From: Scytalidium lignicola
Lineage: Eukaryota; Ascomycota; Leotiomycetes
Assembly (NCBI GenBank): GCA_002812745.2
Contig: NCSJ02000584.1
Coordinates: forward strand, 1 to 15,213
Length of the DNA: 15,213 nt
Direction of reading: 5' to 3'
A model generated the notes under the pieces. That model had not been told where the DNA came from. It searched no databases and saw only the letters and a list, made by a program, of their open reading frames with translations. The translations under genes and the position numbers were made by a program. Positions 1 through 8,776 of the stretch are shown piece by piece (position 1 is the first letter of the stretch; each line of letters opens with the position of its first letter).

Positions 1-1700
1 CTGATTTGTTATGATTATGACAACACAACTCTTAATGTTATTATTAAAGGTATTTAGTTTTAATTTGTATTCCTTTCTCTAGATCAAAGATTCTTAAGAA
101 ACTTCCTTTTACAAAGTATCCTTAATACTTTAGAATACTTCTTATATAATGTTATTCCATTTATAAGCTTAATCTTTCTTCATAAGTTCAGTTAATAGTA
201 TAAAAATCTTAGAATAATCTTTTACAAATCTTTGATAATAATTAACTAATCTTAAGAAACTTTATAGTTACTTAATAGTCTTAAGTAGTTCTTATTCCTT
301 AATTAACTAAATCTTGTTATAAAGGGTTTCTATCCTTTCTCCAGAAATATAATATCTTAAGAACTAGACTTGTTCTTTATGAAATTTGCATTTTACTAGT
401 TTGTAATGTAATCTTACTTTTTATAACACCTTCAGAATAAGCTTAACATACTCCTTGTATTCTTTAATACTCTTCAAATATATGATTATATTATCAAGAT
501 ATACTATTATGAATTTCTTCAAATATCTTTTTAATATTCAGTTTATTATTCTTTGTTACATTGTTAAAGTATTAGTTATACTAAACATTATAACTAATAG
601 CTTAAATAATTTGTATTTTGTCTAAATAACAACTTTTCACTTGTTACCCCTTTTAATCTTGACTAGATTAAATGCTAATCACAAGTCTAGCTTAATAAAT
701 ATAATAGTTCCTTTTAACTTGTTCATCATTGAATTTATCAATAATAAAGGGTATTAATCTTTCTCAGTTTTACTATTCAAGTGTTTATAATCATCATAAG
801 GTTATCCTAACAGATTGTCTTCTTTCTTTGTATAATGTAATAGTATTTTAGCTTTGTTATAACCTTCTTTGTACAAATCTTTAAGTATTATTTTTCTAAG
901 TAATTATTTCTTTGTTACTTTATCCTCAGTAAGAGTTGTTTGATAAATTAGTCTGTAAGTTAGTTTGAACTCCTTTTTNAAGCTTTATCTTATGATCTTA
1001 TAGTTTGTACTTGGGTAAGGTTGAATTGTCAGGTCTTTTTNATGAATAGTTCTAGTTATTTATAATATTCTTCAAGAATATATATGTTATATTTCCTTTA
1101 TACAATATAGCTTAAGCTTTCCTCAATTATTATCTAAGCTTCTTCAAGCATTTAGTCAAAATCATCTTAAATTCAAGTTCTTTTTACTAATAAGAAGAAC
1201 TTATATGTTCTTTTTTTTNATAATGATATTCTGGAGGTTAGTTTTATAGACTAGAGCAAGATCTTCAAGATTAAGTTCATATGCTTTAATAATTACTTCT
1301 TCTTATTATACAATTTTGAAAAGTTAACTTCTGTCCAGGATTTCTTATCCTCTTAAGCCTTTTATGTTAATTATAAGATAATATTTTAAGACTAATAATT
1401 CCTTAGAAACAGGATATTATTTTGTTAGTATAACCTTGAAGTTTAATAATATTATTATTCAAATTCCATTAACTCTTAGAATTGATCTTTATCTGCCTTA
1501 GTCCTTGATTTGGTTATCATCTTAAGGATATCTTTTATATTGAATTCTTATTATCAACATAAAGTTTATTTCAAGGATTCCTATTATCACCATCTTATCT
1601 ATATCAGTTTTAATAGTAATTTCTAGTATAGTTATTAAGCCTTAATATTCTTCCTTTTCTTCTGAGGAGTCCTCTTCCTTATTCAAGCTTTCTTCTTCTG
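1..1700 (-). pseudogene. pol (protease region and reverse transcriptase) of chromovirus copy A, decayed and cut by the window edge
   Basis: Minus-strand reading gives, in order, a linker resembling the pre-RT segment of fungal Ty3 elements (LPKYKL, DHKIKL, then RLIYQTTL; about 1075-840), the first RT aspartate in IFIKLDL (Asp codon 685-687), the block LLVIMFSITNTLT (about 560-600), the YxDD box as YLDN (490-501), the FHKEQV block (about 367-384), and the thumb/connection motif NYYQRFVKDYSKI (205-243). Motif A and the YLDN box share one frame. The second Asp of YxDD is Asn (GAT to AAT), which would abolish polymerisation. The protease should lie about 1300-1650, but I could not find a clear D-S/T-G motif. 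Many stops are CAA/CAG-type conversions. Ns at 979 and 1041 break frame; without them the flanking reading frames join. Confidence 0.87.
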
Positions 1701-2980
1701 ATGATTTTGATAAGATATTTATAATTCTTAGGATTTGTATAATTCCAACTTTAATTATTATACTTAATTTATTGTTCTTCTTATAAGTACTTATTATATA
1801 TTCAAGAAGTTTACATTTAAAACATAACTTGTTTTTCTTTCTCTTGTCAAGTTCTTTAAGGGAAATTCTAAAGGAATTTCCTTTTTTNGTTCTTTCTTTT
1901 ATAATACTTCTTTCCTTTTNCCTTTGAAAGTTTTTNCCTTTCTTTATAATATCTAACTTTATAAGGTCTTCACAATCCTTCTATTATTAGTCTTTCTTCA
2001 GTTAAAGTAAGATTTACCCTTTTTGTCTAAGATCATCTTATATTATTCATTCTTAATCTTGAATAGACAAATACAACAAGAATATTAAATGTAATAATTA
2101 TAGGTCATTAGTATAATTCTTCTTTAATAAAGTCTTTAAGTCCAGTTCTATACTAATGTATATATACTTCTTCTTCTTAGTTAACTAATACTGTATACTA
2201 ATAATAAAGTATTGTATATTCATTAAGGCTCTTAGTTTGTCTGAAGTAAGTTAATTGTCTTTTAGTATTTCTTTTTTCATCAACATCCTTATACAATTAT
2301 TTGAGTTCTCCTGTGTAATTAACTTAACTTGTAATAATGTTGATTACTCCTTAGTTTATTGTTTTTTCATTTGTCATGAATCATTCATCTTTAAAAGGTT
2401 AAAACCAAGTTTTAACTACTTCTCTTAGGTATGTTAATACTTATAAAACCTTATATATATCTCTAAGTAATAAATAATCATTCAACATCAAATAAATTCT
2501 TATTTAAACAAGATATACCTTCAACTTCTTCTTGTCCTTATAAAACAAGTTTAGCTTGGTGATTTTAACTTCTTTAAAGGTTATTATTAGGATTTGTTCT
2601 GTATTGTCCTTTGATTTAAAGTCTAGATCAAGGTCTAGACTTAAAGCTTTGAGTACTAACTTTAAGTTAAGTTTAAGTAATGAAGATATTAGCTTCTTCT
2701 TAATAACTCTTGATAATTCTTCAACAATTAATCCTTTGGTTGACTTAATAAGTTACTTTAATAGTATAATAACTTCCTTTAACATTCCTTTTAAGATGTT
2801 AATTTCCTTAATAATCTAGTCTTTATCTTAGTCTTCTTCAAAATTATCTTCTGAACTTTCCTCAGATACTTCTTCAAATCCCTCTTCTGATTCTTCTTCA
2901 AAGCCTTCTTCAGAATCTTCTTCAAGTTGTTATTTGTTGTTATTATCTACTAATGTATCTATTTCTAAATCCTAATTCAT
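1700..2980 (-). pseudogene. gag of chromovirus copy A (decayed)
   Basis: The probable start is the ATG at 2980 on the minus strand, only 21 nt inside the LTR edge. The third codon is TAG, most simply a mutated CAG. The N-terminus holds an acidic imperfect tandem repeat (alternating EESEEGFEE and DSEEGFEE units, about 2830-2935). A weak gag-like stretch (KLKVYLV, near 2500) follows, and a CCHC-type knuckle lies at 1783-1824, reading C-F-K-C, four residues, Y, four residues, Y: the His and last Cys of C-X2-C-X4-H-X4-C are both Tyr. After it comes a basic, then a Ser/Glu-rich segment near 1660-1700. Gag normally coats and packages element RNA; this copy cannot. Frame is interrupted by stops and by Ns at 1888, 1920 and 1936. 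The left boundary with pol is approximate. Confidence 0.75.
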
Positions 2981-3001
2981 TAAGATAAGTAATATTCAAA
3001 A

Positions 3002-3359
3002 TGTTATAAAATTATATTATCCAAGTCATTGGATAACCAAGATAAGGTAGATATTCAAGAACAACGGAAATATATAATACACAAGTATACAATTAAGTTA
3101 AAGGTAAAATTTAATAATGTATTTAAGTTGAACATGAGAAGTTTACTCTTATGTTCTTATAGTGTACTTATATAGATAATGAAATACTGCTAGACTTCTA
3201 AACCCTTAGGTCCCTAGGTCCTAAGCCAATGGACCCTGGACCCCCCAAGTCCCAGGTCCATATCATGTGACTGTCTAATTATTAAGTTCTCTTGTACAAC
3301 ATATTTATACCAAGCCTCAAGCCTACACCAATTAACATGTTACGGTAAAACCTATAACA
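3002..3359 (-). repeat. 5' LTR of chromovirus copy A
   Basis: A 358-bp sequence starting TGTTATAAAA and ending CCTATAACA on the plus strand, so it has the TG...CA form with an inverted TGTTA/TAACA end. It aligns end to end, in the same orientation, with 13710-14061. Differences between the two are mostly C/T or A/G, this copy being the more AT-rich. The middle holds a run of short GGTCC/GGACC repeats. It is the 5' LTR because gag and pol read leftwards from it on the minus strand. Only one flank is visible, so the target duplication cannot be checked. Confidence 0.88.
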
Positions 3360-3722
3360 AAAACGCACTTTTGATTGAATTACTTCAGATAACTCAGTGG
3401 TTTGTTTAAAAGGCCTTCTAGTATGTAAAGTATCTTGAAGATATTTGTCTTTGATAATTAATGGATATTGATCAAGGTTAAAACCTTATTTGATTGCTCT
3501 AGTATATATATTGTTGATTATACGAGGATTTAAGCCTGTTTTCTCAGCAATTTCAAGGGTAGATTTACCTCCAAAAAGTGATTTAAGAGTAACAACTAAA
3601 ACATGTATAACAATATCAGTATAAAGCATAATAAACTTAATTGAAAGTAAAAATTCAAGAAAACAAAAGGCAAAAAATAGTTATTTCATAAAATACAAGT
3701 GTATACACTAGCAAAGTAAAGT
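3360..3722 (-). pseudogene. Tc1/mariner-like transposase, N-terminal fragment
   Basis: On the minus strand an ATG at 3629 opens a frame with a helix-turn-helix typical of fungal Tc1-like transposases: EIAEKTGLNPRIINNIYTRAI (from about 3555 leftwards), an in-frame stop, then LIIKDKYLQD and RRPFKQTTEL. This is the paired-like DNA-binding region only; the DDE core is absent because the frame ends where the retrotransposon LTR begins at 3359. The right-hand part (about 3630-3722) would be the element's own end; it holds a 12-bp palindrome AGTGTATACACT at 3698-3709. The fragment is RIP-like in composition but less decayed than the LTR element. The family call is from remembered consensus and is reasonable, not proven. 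Confidence 0.6.
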
Positions 3723-3723
3723 A

Positions 3724-3768
3724 ACGTATTTCCCGGTATTACCGAACACCCTGTATTACCGAACACTT
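3724..3768 (+). repeat. Left TIR of pogo element 1, with doubled 14-bp motif
   Basis: Begins ACGTATTTCCCG and then carries GTATTACCGAACAC twice (3736-3749 and 3753-3766), separated by CCT. It is a perfect inverted copy of 5568-5612. The doubled motif is a likely transposase binding site, by analogy with other pogo/Tc1 TIRs; that role is inferred. Confidence 0.95.
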
Positions 3769-3839
3769 CCCCTCCAAATGTTGAATTCATCAACACCTAC
3801 ATTTTTGTATTTATTATTACTCAACCACAACGCGCTTCA

Positions 3840-5505
3840 ATGCCAAAAAGGCCACATGAACAACAAGAAGGAAGAATCCTTCTTGCTATAAACACGCTCA
3901 AAAACAAGAAAATCAAATCAATGCAAGCTGTATCGTGTAATTTTGATGTTCCTCTTACAACTTTGTTTGATCGAATGCATGGACATCCTGAGGTTTTTAC
4001 CACTTACAACAAAAAGTTCAGGATAACTTAAATTGAAGAGAAATCTTTAGTAGAATAGGTCATCTCTATGGGCAAACGAGGAATGCCTTCTAAACCTTCA
4101 GGTGTACAAGTAATAGCTGATATTTTGATTTCTAAGCATGGTAAACTTACTTCTTCTCTACTTGTAGGTAAAAATTGGGTTTAACAATTTTTAAGCTATT
4201 ATGCTAAGTTAACAACTAAATATATTTGCAAATATAGTTATCAACAAGCTAAATGCGAAGATTTAAAGCTTATTTAATAATGGTTTAACCAATTCCTCGA
4301 AATCAAAGCTTAATATGGAATCCTAGACAAGGACATTTACAATTTTGATGAAACAAGCTTTGTAATAAGTATAATAGCTATTACAAAAGTAGTTACAACT
4401 TCTGATTGTTTTGGCAAACCTTCATCTTTATAGTTTAGGAATCATGAATGGGTTATAGTTATTAAATTAATTAATGCTAATGAATGGGTTTTATCACCTT
4501 TAATCATTTTTAAAGGAAAACATTATCAATTAGCTTTAAATAATTTGTTACTTAAAAGTTGAAGAGATGAATAAAGTGATAATGGATGGACAAATAATTA
4601 AATTACTCTTGAATAACTTGAGAAAACCTTTGAACTTACTATTAAGGATAAAACTAAAGGCTAATATTATATGTTAGTCCTTGATAGTCATAATAACCAT
4701 GTAACTCTTGAATTTGACTTATTTTGTATTCAGCATAAAATTATTCCAATTTGCATGCCNTTTTTATTCATCATATCTTCTTTAATTACTTGATGTAACT
4801 TGTTTTTCGGTTCTTAAATGTATATATGGTACTTAACTTGAAAACAAAGTATGTGGTAAAATTCAACATATCTACAAGGAGGATTTCCTGGAGTTATATC
4901 TAATTGTACATTAACAAACTTTCAAATCAACAATTATTCAAAGTAGATTTGTAGTTATTGGATTGATTCTTTATGAACTAGAGCATATGCTAGCTAAATT
5001 GTATATTCAGGTTGATCAGACATTTACACCTCCAAGGAGTACTTATAGTAGTAATTTTGGAGTATGATAAGTTCTACAAACACCTTATAACCTTGTTTAA
5101 TTGCATTTGTAATCTTAGTCTATTCAGCAATTGCTTAAGGAACAGCATAGCCTTACAACTCCTATAAAAACAGTTATAAATCAAGTATTCAAAGAGTGTG
5201 AAATGGTTATATACAGTATAATATTTATAGCTGAGGATAATGAGAGATTACAAGTTGAAAATGCAAAATTACAATAAAAACTACGTAAATCTAGGAAACA
5301 GTTAGTTCATACAGGTTCCTTAATAAGGCAGAAAGCTCAGGAATTAGCTTAATTAAGTATTACAGTGCAAAATATGTCAGAAGCTACTATCCTTTCAATA
5401 TCTGCGAATCCTTTGCAAGTACAATCACGACGGCCACCAAAGTGCTCAGAATGTGGAAATGTAGGACATAATAGACGCAAATGTCCTGATTTAGCTAGTC
5501 ATTAG
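3840..5505 (+). pseudogene. pogo-type transposase of element 1 (DDE, with C-terminal zinc knuckle), RIP-killed
   Basis: ATG at 3840, 116 bp inside the element. Residues 1-60 are intact and form a pipsqueak/CENP-B-like helix-turn-helix (AINTLKNKK...MQAVSCNFDVPLTTLFDRM). The first stop is at 4029-4031. A second DNA-binding block follows, then a DDE core: NFDETSF (Asp170), LVLDSHNNH (Asp282) and LLDVTCF (Asp318), so all three acidic residues survive with DD35D spacing. Near the end are a leucine-rich coiled-coil-like stretch and a CCHC knuckle, Cys535, Cys538, His543, Cys548 (C-X2-C-X4-H-X4-C, coded at 5443-5486). Discounting the N at 4760, the frame from 3840 to the TAG at 5503 is 555 codons with no net indel. 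If that TAG was once CAG, it runs on to the TGA at 5548-5550. Internal stops are TAA, TAG and TGA where CAA, CAG and CGA/TGG are plausible ancestors. Confidence 0.88.
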
Positions 5506-5567
5506 ATTTATTCAAATAGACGTTGTTGTTGGTTGAATATTTGGTGTTGAATGCGAAGGTGGAGGAA

Positions 5568-5612
5568 AAGTGTTCGGTAATACAGGGTGTTCGGTAATAC
5601 CGGGAAATACGT
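5568..5612 (-). repeat. Right TIR of pogo element 1
   Basis: Exact reverse complement of the left TIR, including both 14-bp repeats (5570-5583 and 5587-5600). It is followed by the TA duplication at 5613-5614. Confidence 0.95.
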
Positions 5613-5614
5613 TA

Positions 5615-5912
5615 ATGTCAAAGAGTATAATGCTTATGTAATAACACAACTAATCACAGCTCAGGAAGCTTACGGTCGGCTACGGTTGAAGGATTTTCAC
5701 ACACACCTTTATATACTGTACATCATCAAGACTAACAGCCAATTAAGTCTCTGTACCATACAAGATATATGCATAGTAGCCTATTCCCTGCGCCATAACC
5801 TCTGACAAGTAATATTGATTACATAATATACCCCTGTCATGTGACATGGGTGACCCTAGTCACATGGCGTTTTTAGCGCCGCGCGAGACAAATATTTTGA
5901 AGTCTACATCTG
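5615..5912. other. Unassigned spacer between two pogo elements
   Basis: About 300 bp of ordinary base composition with no convincing coding frame. It holds an 8-bp inverted repeat, CATGTGAC...GTCACATG (5838-5866), followed by a GC-rich patch (TAGCGCCGCGCGAG, about 5875-5887). It could be host intergenic DNA or a fragment of another element's LTR; I cannot decide. Confidence 0.4.
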
Positions 5913-5914
5913 TA

Positions 5915-6014
5915 GTTGGTAGGCGCTCGGACGGTAGGAAATTTTCGCTACCAACCACCTAAGGGTGGTTGGCAAAAAAAGCTCGTCACCTCAAAAAAGC
6001 TCGTCACCTTTCGC
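5915..6014 (+). repeat. Left TIR of pogo element 2 with hairpin and doubled 17-mer
   Basis: Starts GTTGGTAGGCGCTCGG. Contains a perfect 9-bp hairpin, CCAACCACC-TAAG-GGTGGTTGG (5951-5972), then AAAAAAGCTCGTCACCT twice (5975-5991, 5993-6009) with one base between. It matches 8206-8306 in inverted orientation with a handful of transitions. Confidence 0.94.
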
Positions 6015-6091
6015 AAGATAGCTAACCCATACAAATTGCCATACAATTTCTATCTAAACAAAGNAAAATTACCTATGCTACAATAAAAATA

Positions 6092-8120
6092 TTAATCTAA
6101 TTCTACAAAATCTTGATCCATCCGTGACGGTTTAATAGCTCTTGCTTCCTGTTCAGTAGTTTCTCCAATAATAAGATCATCTATAGTTGAAATTAACCTC
6201 CTCATATGTATGCTTTTTAATATTATATCAATATCATCGTCGTCATCGTCATCACCACCATCTAATATAGTTATAGATTCTTTAATTGTAGCTAGATCAA
6301 CTGGTTTATTTGGTGTTTCTACTAATAATTCTGACAGTACAAGATGATACCTTGTTTTCTTGTATTTTGTAATACATGCAATTGTAACTTTACATACTTT
6401 CTCTTTTACCTTCTAAGTCTTCAAATCCTCTAGATATATCTTCTACAACATCGATTCTTGCTTTTTCTATAAAGTTTTAGCTTATTTCTCTAAAGCTTCT
6501 TCTTCTTCCCTTTTCTTTACTCCAATTAACTTACGAAGGTCAAAAAGATTCTTTCCATTTCTAGATTGTATTACCTTTTTCCTACTTCTTGCCTTAACAT
6601 CTGTTAATTGTTTCTAAGTTAATATAATGATAACTTGTTTAACTTAAGTTAAATCAACTGATTTAAGAGTATATTTAATACCTTTAAGAGTTGATAGGAA
6701 ATGCTATGCAGAAGGGTTAGAGAATACTTTTAGAATGTAATCTTCAAGCTCTTTAAACGCTTGAATACTATGTTATACAATTTTAAGTGTAAATAAAAGT
6801 ATTAGTAACTCTAGTTTTATTAAATACTCAAGAATAAAATATAATCGAAGTTGAGTAAGTATTTTCTGAACGTTGATTGGCTACATACTACTATTATAGA
6901 AAGCATATTGTATAATATCTTGTTAAAAGGTTTATTCTTAAATCTAATATAAATCACAAAAGAAGGAAATAATTGTATATTCTGGCTTTAAACACTAAAG
7001 TGCTTAATATATAACTTTCTTATGGTTATACTTATATAGTTAGAATATTTTAATATCCAAAGATTAAAGAATATAAATAAGATGTAAAGGAAAGTATAAA
7101 GGGATAATATAATGTTGATTAGTTAATTCTAAGAACTTAAGCAATTCATAAAATTCATAACTATCTAAAAGAAGAAGTTTTATTTTAATAAGCTAGTTTA
7201 TATTAGAATTAATATATTTTTGACTTTTTNAAATCAAAAAATCCTTTCTTTACTCTTGAGAATTAAATGAAATATTAAAGTTAATGAATTCTAATTTTAT
7301 TATTAGTATAACCTGAAAGAGTAAGAAGTATAAGTATATCTCCAAGAAGGTTCTTCTAAACTTAATTCTTCATAATCCATATGTTTTTTATAAGGATAAC
7401 TAGTAGAATAAGAGTACTTTCATCAGTGGTTATATATTCTATAATTATAAGAGACTTGTAATTTTAAAAGGTACCTTTATAAAGTTAATAATTTATTAGT
7501 AAAGTAAAGTATTATTCAAATATATTAATCTTTAATACTTCTTTAATCTTTACTAGTATAATAACTTATTCTCCTTTTACAACATCAATCTTAAAGCTTA
7601 TTTTATTCATATTGTAAATATTCTCTCTCCAGACCTTATTTTCCAATTGTAAATCGATATATTTCAGAAACTATTGTTTTATAACCTCCTTATCTTGTGC
7701 TTGAATTCGTTCCTTCTTAATAAGTTTGGTTATGATTATATGAAACTCAAGATGTGATTTTAGGAAGTTGTATATCCACTGTATAAATAGTTTTGTACTG
7801 TCTCCATGGAGGTGTTTTACAGCCTTAAGAAGCATAGCCTTATTCAATGGGTTGCCATCATATGCTTGCGTTTTAATATAGGAGCATAATGCTTTGATTT
7901 GGTGAGGCTTCAAGAAAGGAGATCGTCCTATATGCCTTAGAGGCCTCTTTACAGGCGTTGAACGATGTTGGATTGCTTTGTGGAGTATGTTAATCTTGAG
8001 GTTGAATAGACATACAGTAGCTATAACAGTAGCTCGATTATCAGGGTCTTGATTGTTGAAATACCATTTGATAGCTTTATCCAATTGCTGGTCAATCATT
8101 GTAGAGTAAGTCCTTAGCAT
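6092..8120 (-). pseudogene. pogo-type transposase of element 2 (DDE), RIP-killed
   Basis: ATG at 8120 on the minus strand; the first 149 codons are open. They hold a psq-type helix-turn-helix (IDQQLDKAIKWYF...VCLFNLKINILHKAI) and a CENP-B-like second DNA-binding block (FLKPHQIKALCSYI...FIQWIYNFLKSH). The DDE core follows: NMNKISF in place of the usual NMDE-GF, so the first catalytic Asp (codon 172) is Asn and the next Glu is Lys; then LLLDSYEFY (Asp319) and SLDIKIF (Asp355), a DD35D spacing. The last 105 or so codons, from about 6405, are undamaged and include seven Asp in a row (6233-6253) before a tail ending DFVELD and a TAA at 6092. Leaving out the N at 7230, the frame is 676 codons with no net indel, long for the family (about 500-560). 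Confidence 0.87.
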
Positions 8121-8205
8121 TTTGAGAAGTATATCAATTGAAAATTGTATGGTGTTGACAGTATAAACGCGTAATAGAGGTACGTGATTTCAATGTTTGG
8201 GGTTC

Positions 8206-8306
8206 GCGAAAGGTGACGAGCTTTTTTGAGGTGACGAGCTTTTTTTTGCCAACTACCCCTAGGTGGTTGGTAGCGAAAATTTCCCACCGTCCGAGCGCCC
8301 ACCAAC
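8206..8306 (-). repeat. Right TIR of pogo element 2
   Basis: Inverted copy of the left TIR, one base longer in an A/T run. Its hairpin (8249-8270) has one C to T mismatch. The two 17-mers are also present. The frame open at 8114-8305 is just TIR sequence. Confidence 0.94.
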
Positions 8307-8308
8307 TA

Positions 8309-8776
8309 TTAGCCTAAAATAATTCAAATAAAAAGGCATAAACGAGAAATATAAAAGAACAAGGTTTAGTGTTAGAAAATGCTCTCATCTAGCTAACAGA
8401 AGAAGAAGAAAAANGAAGAAATTTCTAGACTACTCTTTACATAATAATACTCAGAACTTCAAGAATGTTGCATTATGCAATATTGGGCGAGATGTCAAAA
8501 CAAGTCAGCAGCAAGAATATAAAATATCAGATCACAAAGTCACTTGGAAATGAGCGAGAAACGAATGTTATATGCTAATAACTTAATGAATGGCTAAGAT
8601 TACATGAAATGAAAGTCCAAAACACTAATCTCGGATAATGGTGACTTTATCTTAAACCTAACCTTCCATCGTCTATCGTCATTTAATCCCACCCTTTATG
8701 ATCTCCTTTGTTCTAAGAACGTGCCCAATTTACCCCTCGCGAATACACAGTCCACTAGTAACGCTCCATTTCCCAT
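8309..8776. other. Spacer; 3' flank of the secreted-protein gene
   Basis: AT-rich near the transposon, approaching normal composition towards 8700. No coding frame or RNA gene recognised. One N at 8414 after an A run. The right part should contain the 3' untranslated region of the minus-strand gene ending at 8777; no clear polyadenylation signal can be assigned. Confidence 0.4.

Larger units (their letters stand above)
1..3359 (-). mobile_element. Ty3/gypsy chromovirus-like LTR retrotransposon, copy A (5' part, RIP-decayed)
   Basis: A minus-strand retroelement that enters the window with its 5' LTR at the right (3002-3359), runs through gag and pol, and leaves at base 1 inside the RT/RNase H connection. 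Minus-strand reading shows a degenerate gag zinc knuckle and recognisable Ty3-type reverse transcriptase motifs. Stops are mainly TAA and TAG where CAA or CAG would be expected, and substitutions are mostly C to T or G to A, as in RIP. The strong AT bias and the homopolymer-linked Ns fit an inactive repeat. The chromovirus label rests partly on the second copy at the right end of the window, whose pol tail carries a chromodomain. RNase H, integrase and the 3' LTR of this copy lie outside the window. Confidence 0.9.
3724..5612 (+). mobile_element. pogo/Fot-type DNA transposon 1, complete but inactive
   Basis: A 1889-bp element bounded by TIRs identical over 45 bp (52 bp with two mismatches) and flanked by the dinucleotide TA at 3722-3723 and 5613-5614, as in the Tc1/mariner/pogo superfamily. 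It encloses one degenerate transposase on the plus strand. Length, TIR size and TA target match fungal Fot1-like elements. About 300 bp at the left end and 230 bp at the right end look undamaged, while the centre is full of C to T type changes. Confidence 0.93.
5915..8306 (-). mobile_element. pogo-type DNA transposon 2, complete but inactive
   Basis: A 2392-bp element with TIRs of about 100 bp, flanked by TA at 5913-5914 and 8307-8308. Its TIR sequence is unrelated to that of element 1, so it is a different family. One transposase frame runs on the minus strand. The left 500 bp and right 630 bp look intact, whereas the middle (about 6410-7670) is AT-rich and full of CAA/CAG-type stops. The few TIR mismatches are all G/A or C/T. 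Confidence 0.93.

Noticed and set aside
2556..2819. 87-codon plus-strand frame
   Set aside because: It lies antisense to the recognisable gag of copy A and is an AT-rich shadow without an ATG.
8114..8305. 63-codon minus-strand frame
   Set aside because: It is the right TIR of pogo element 2 read as protein; the repeated KKARHL is the doubled 17-mer.
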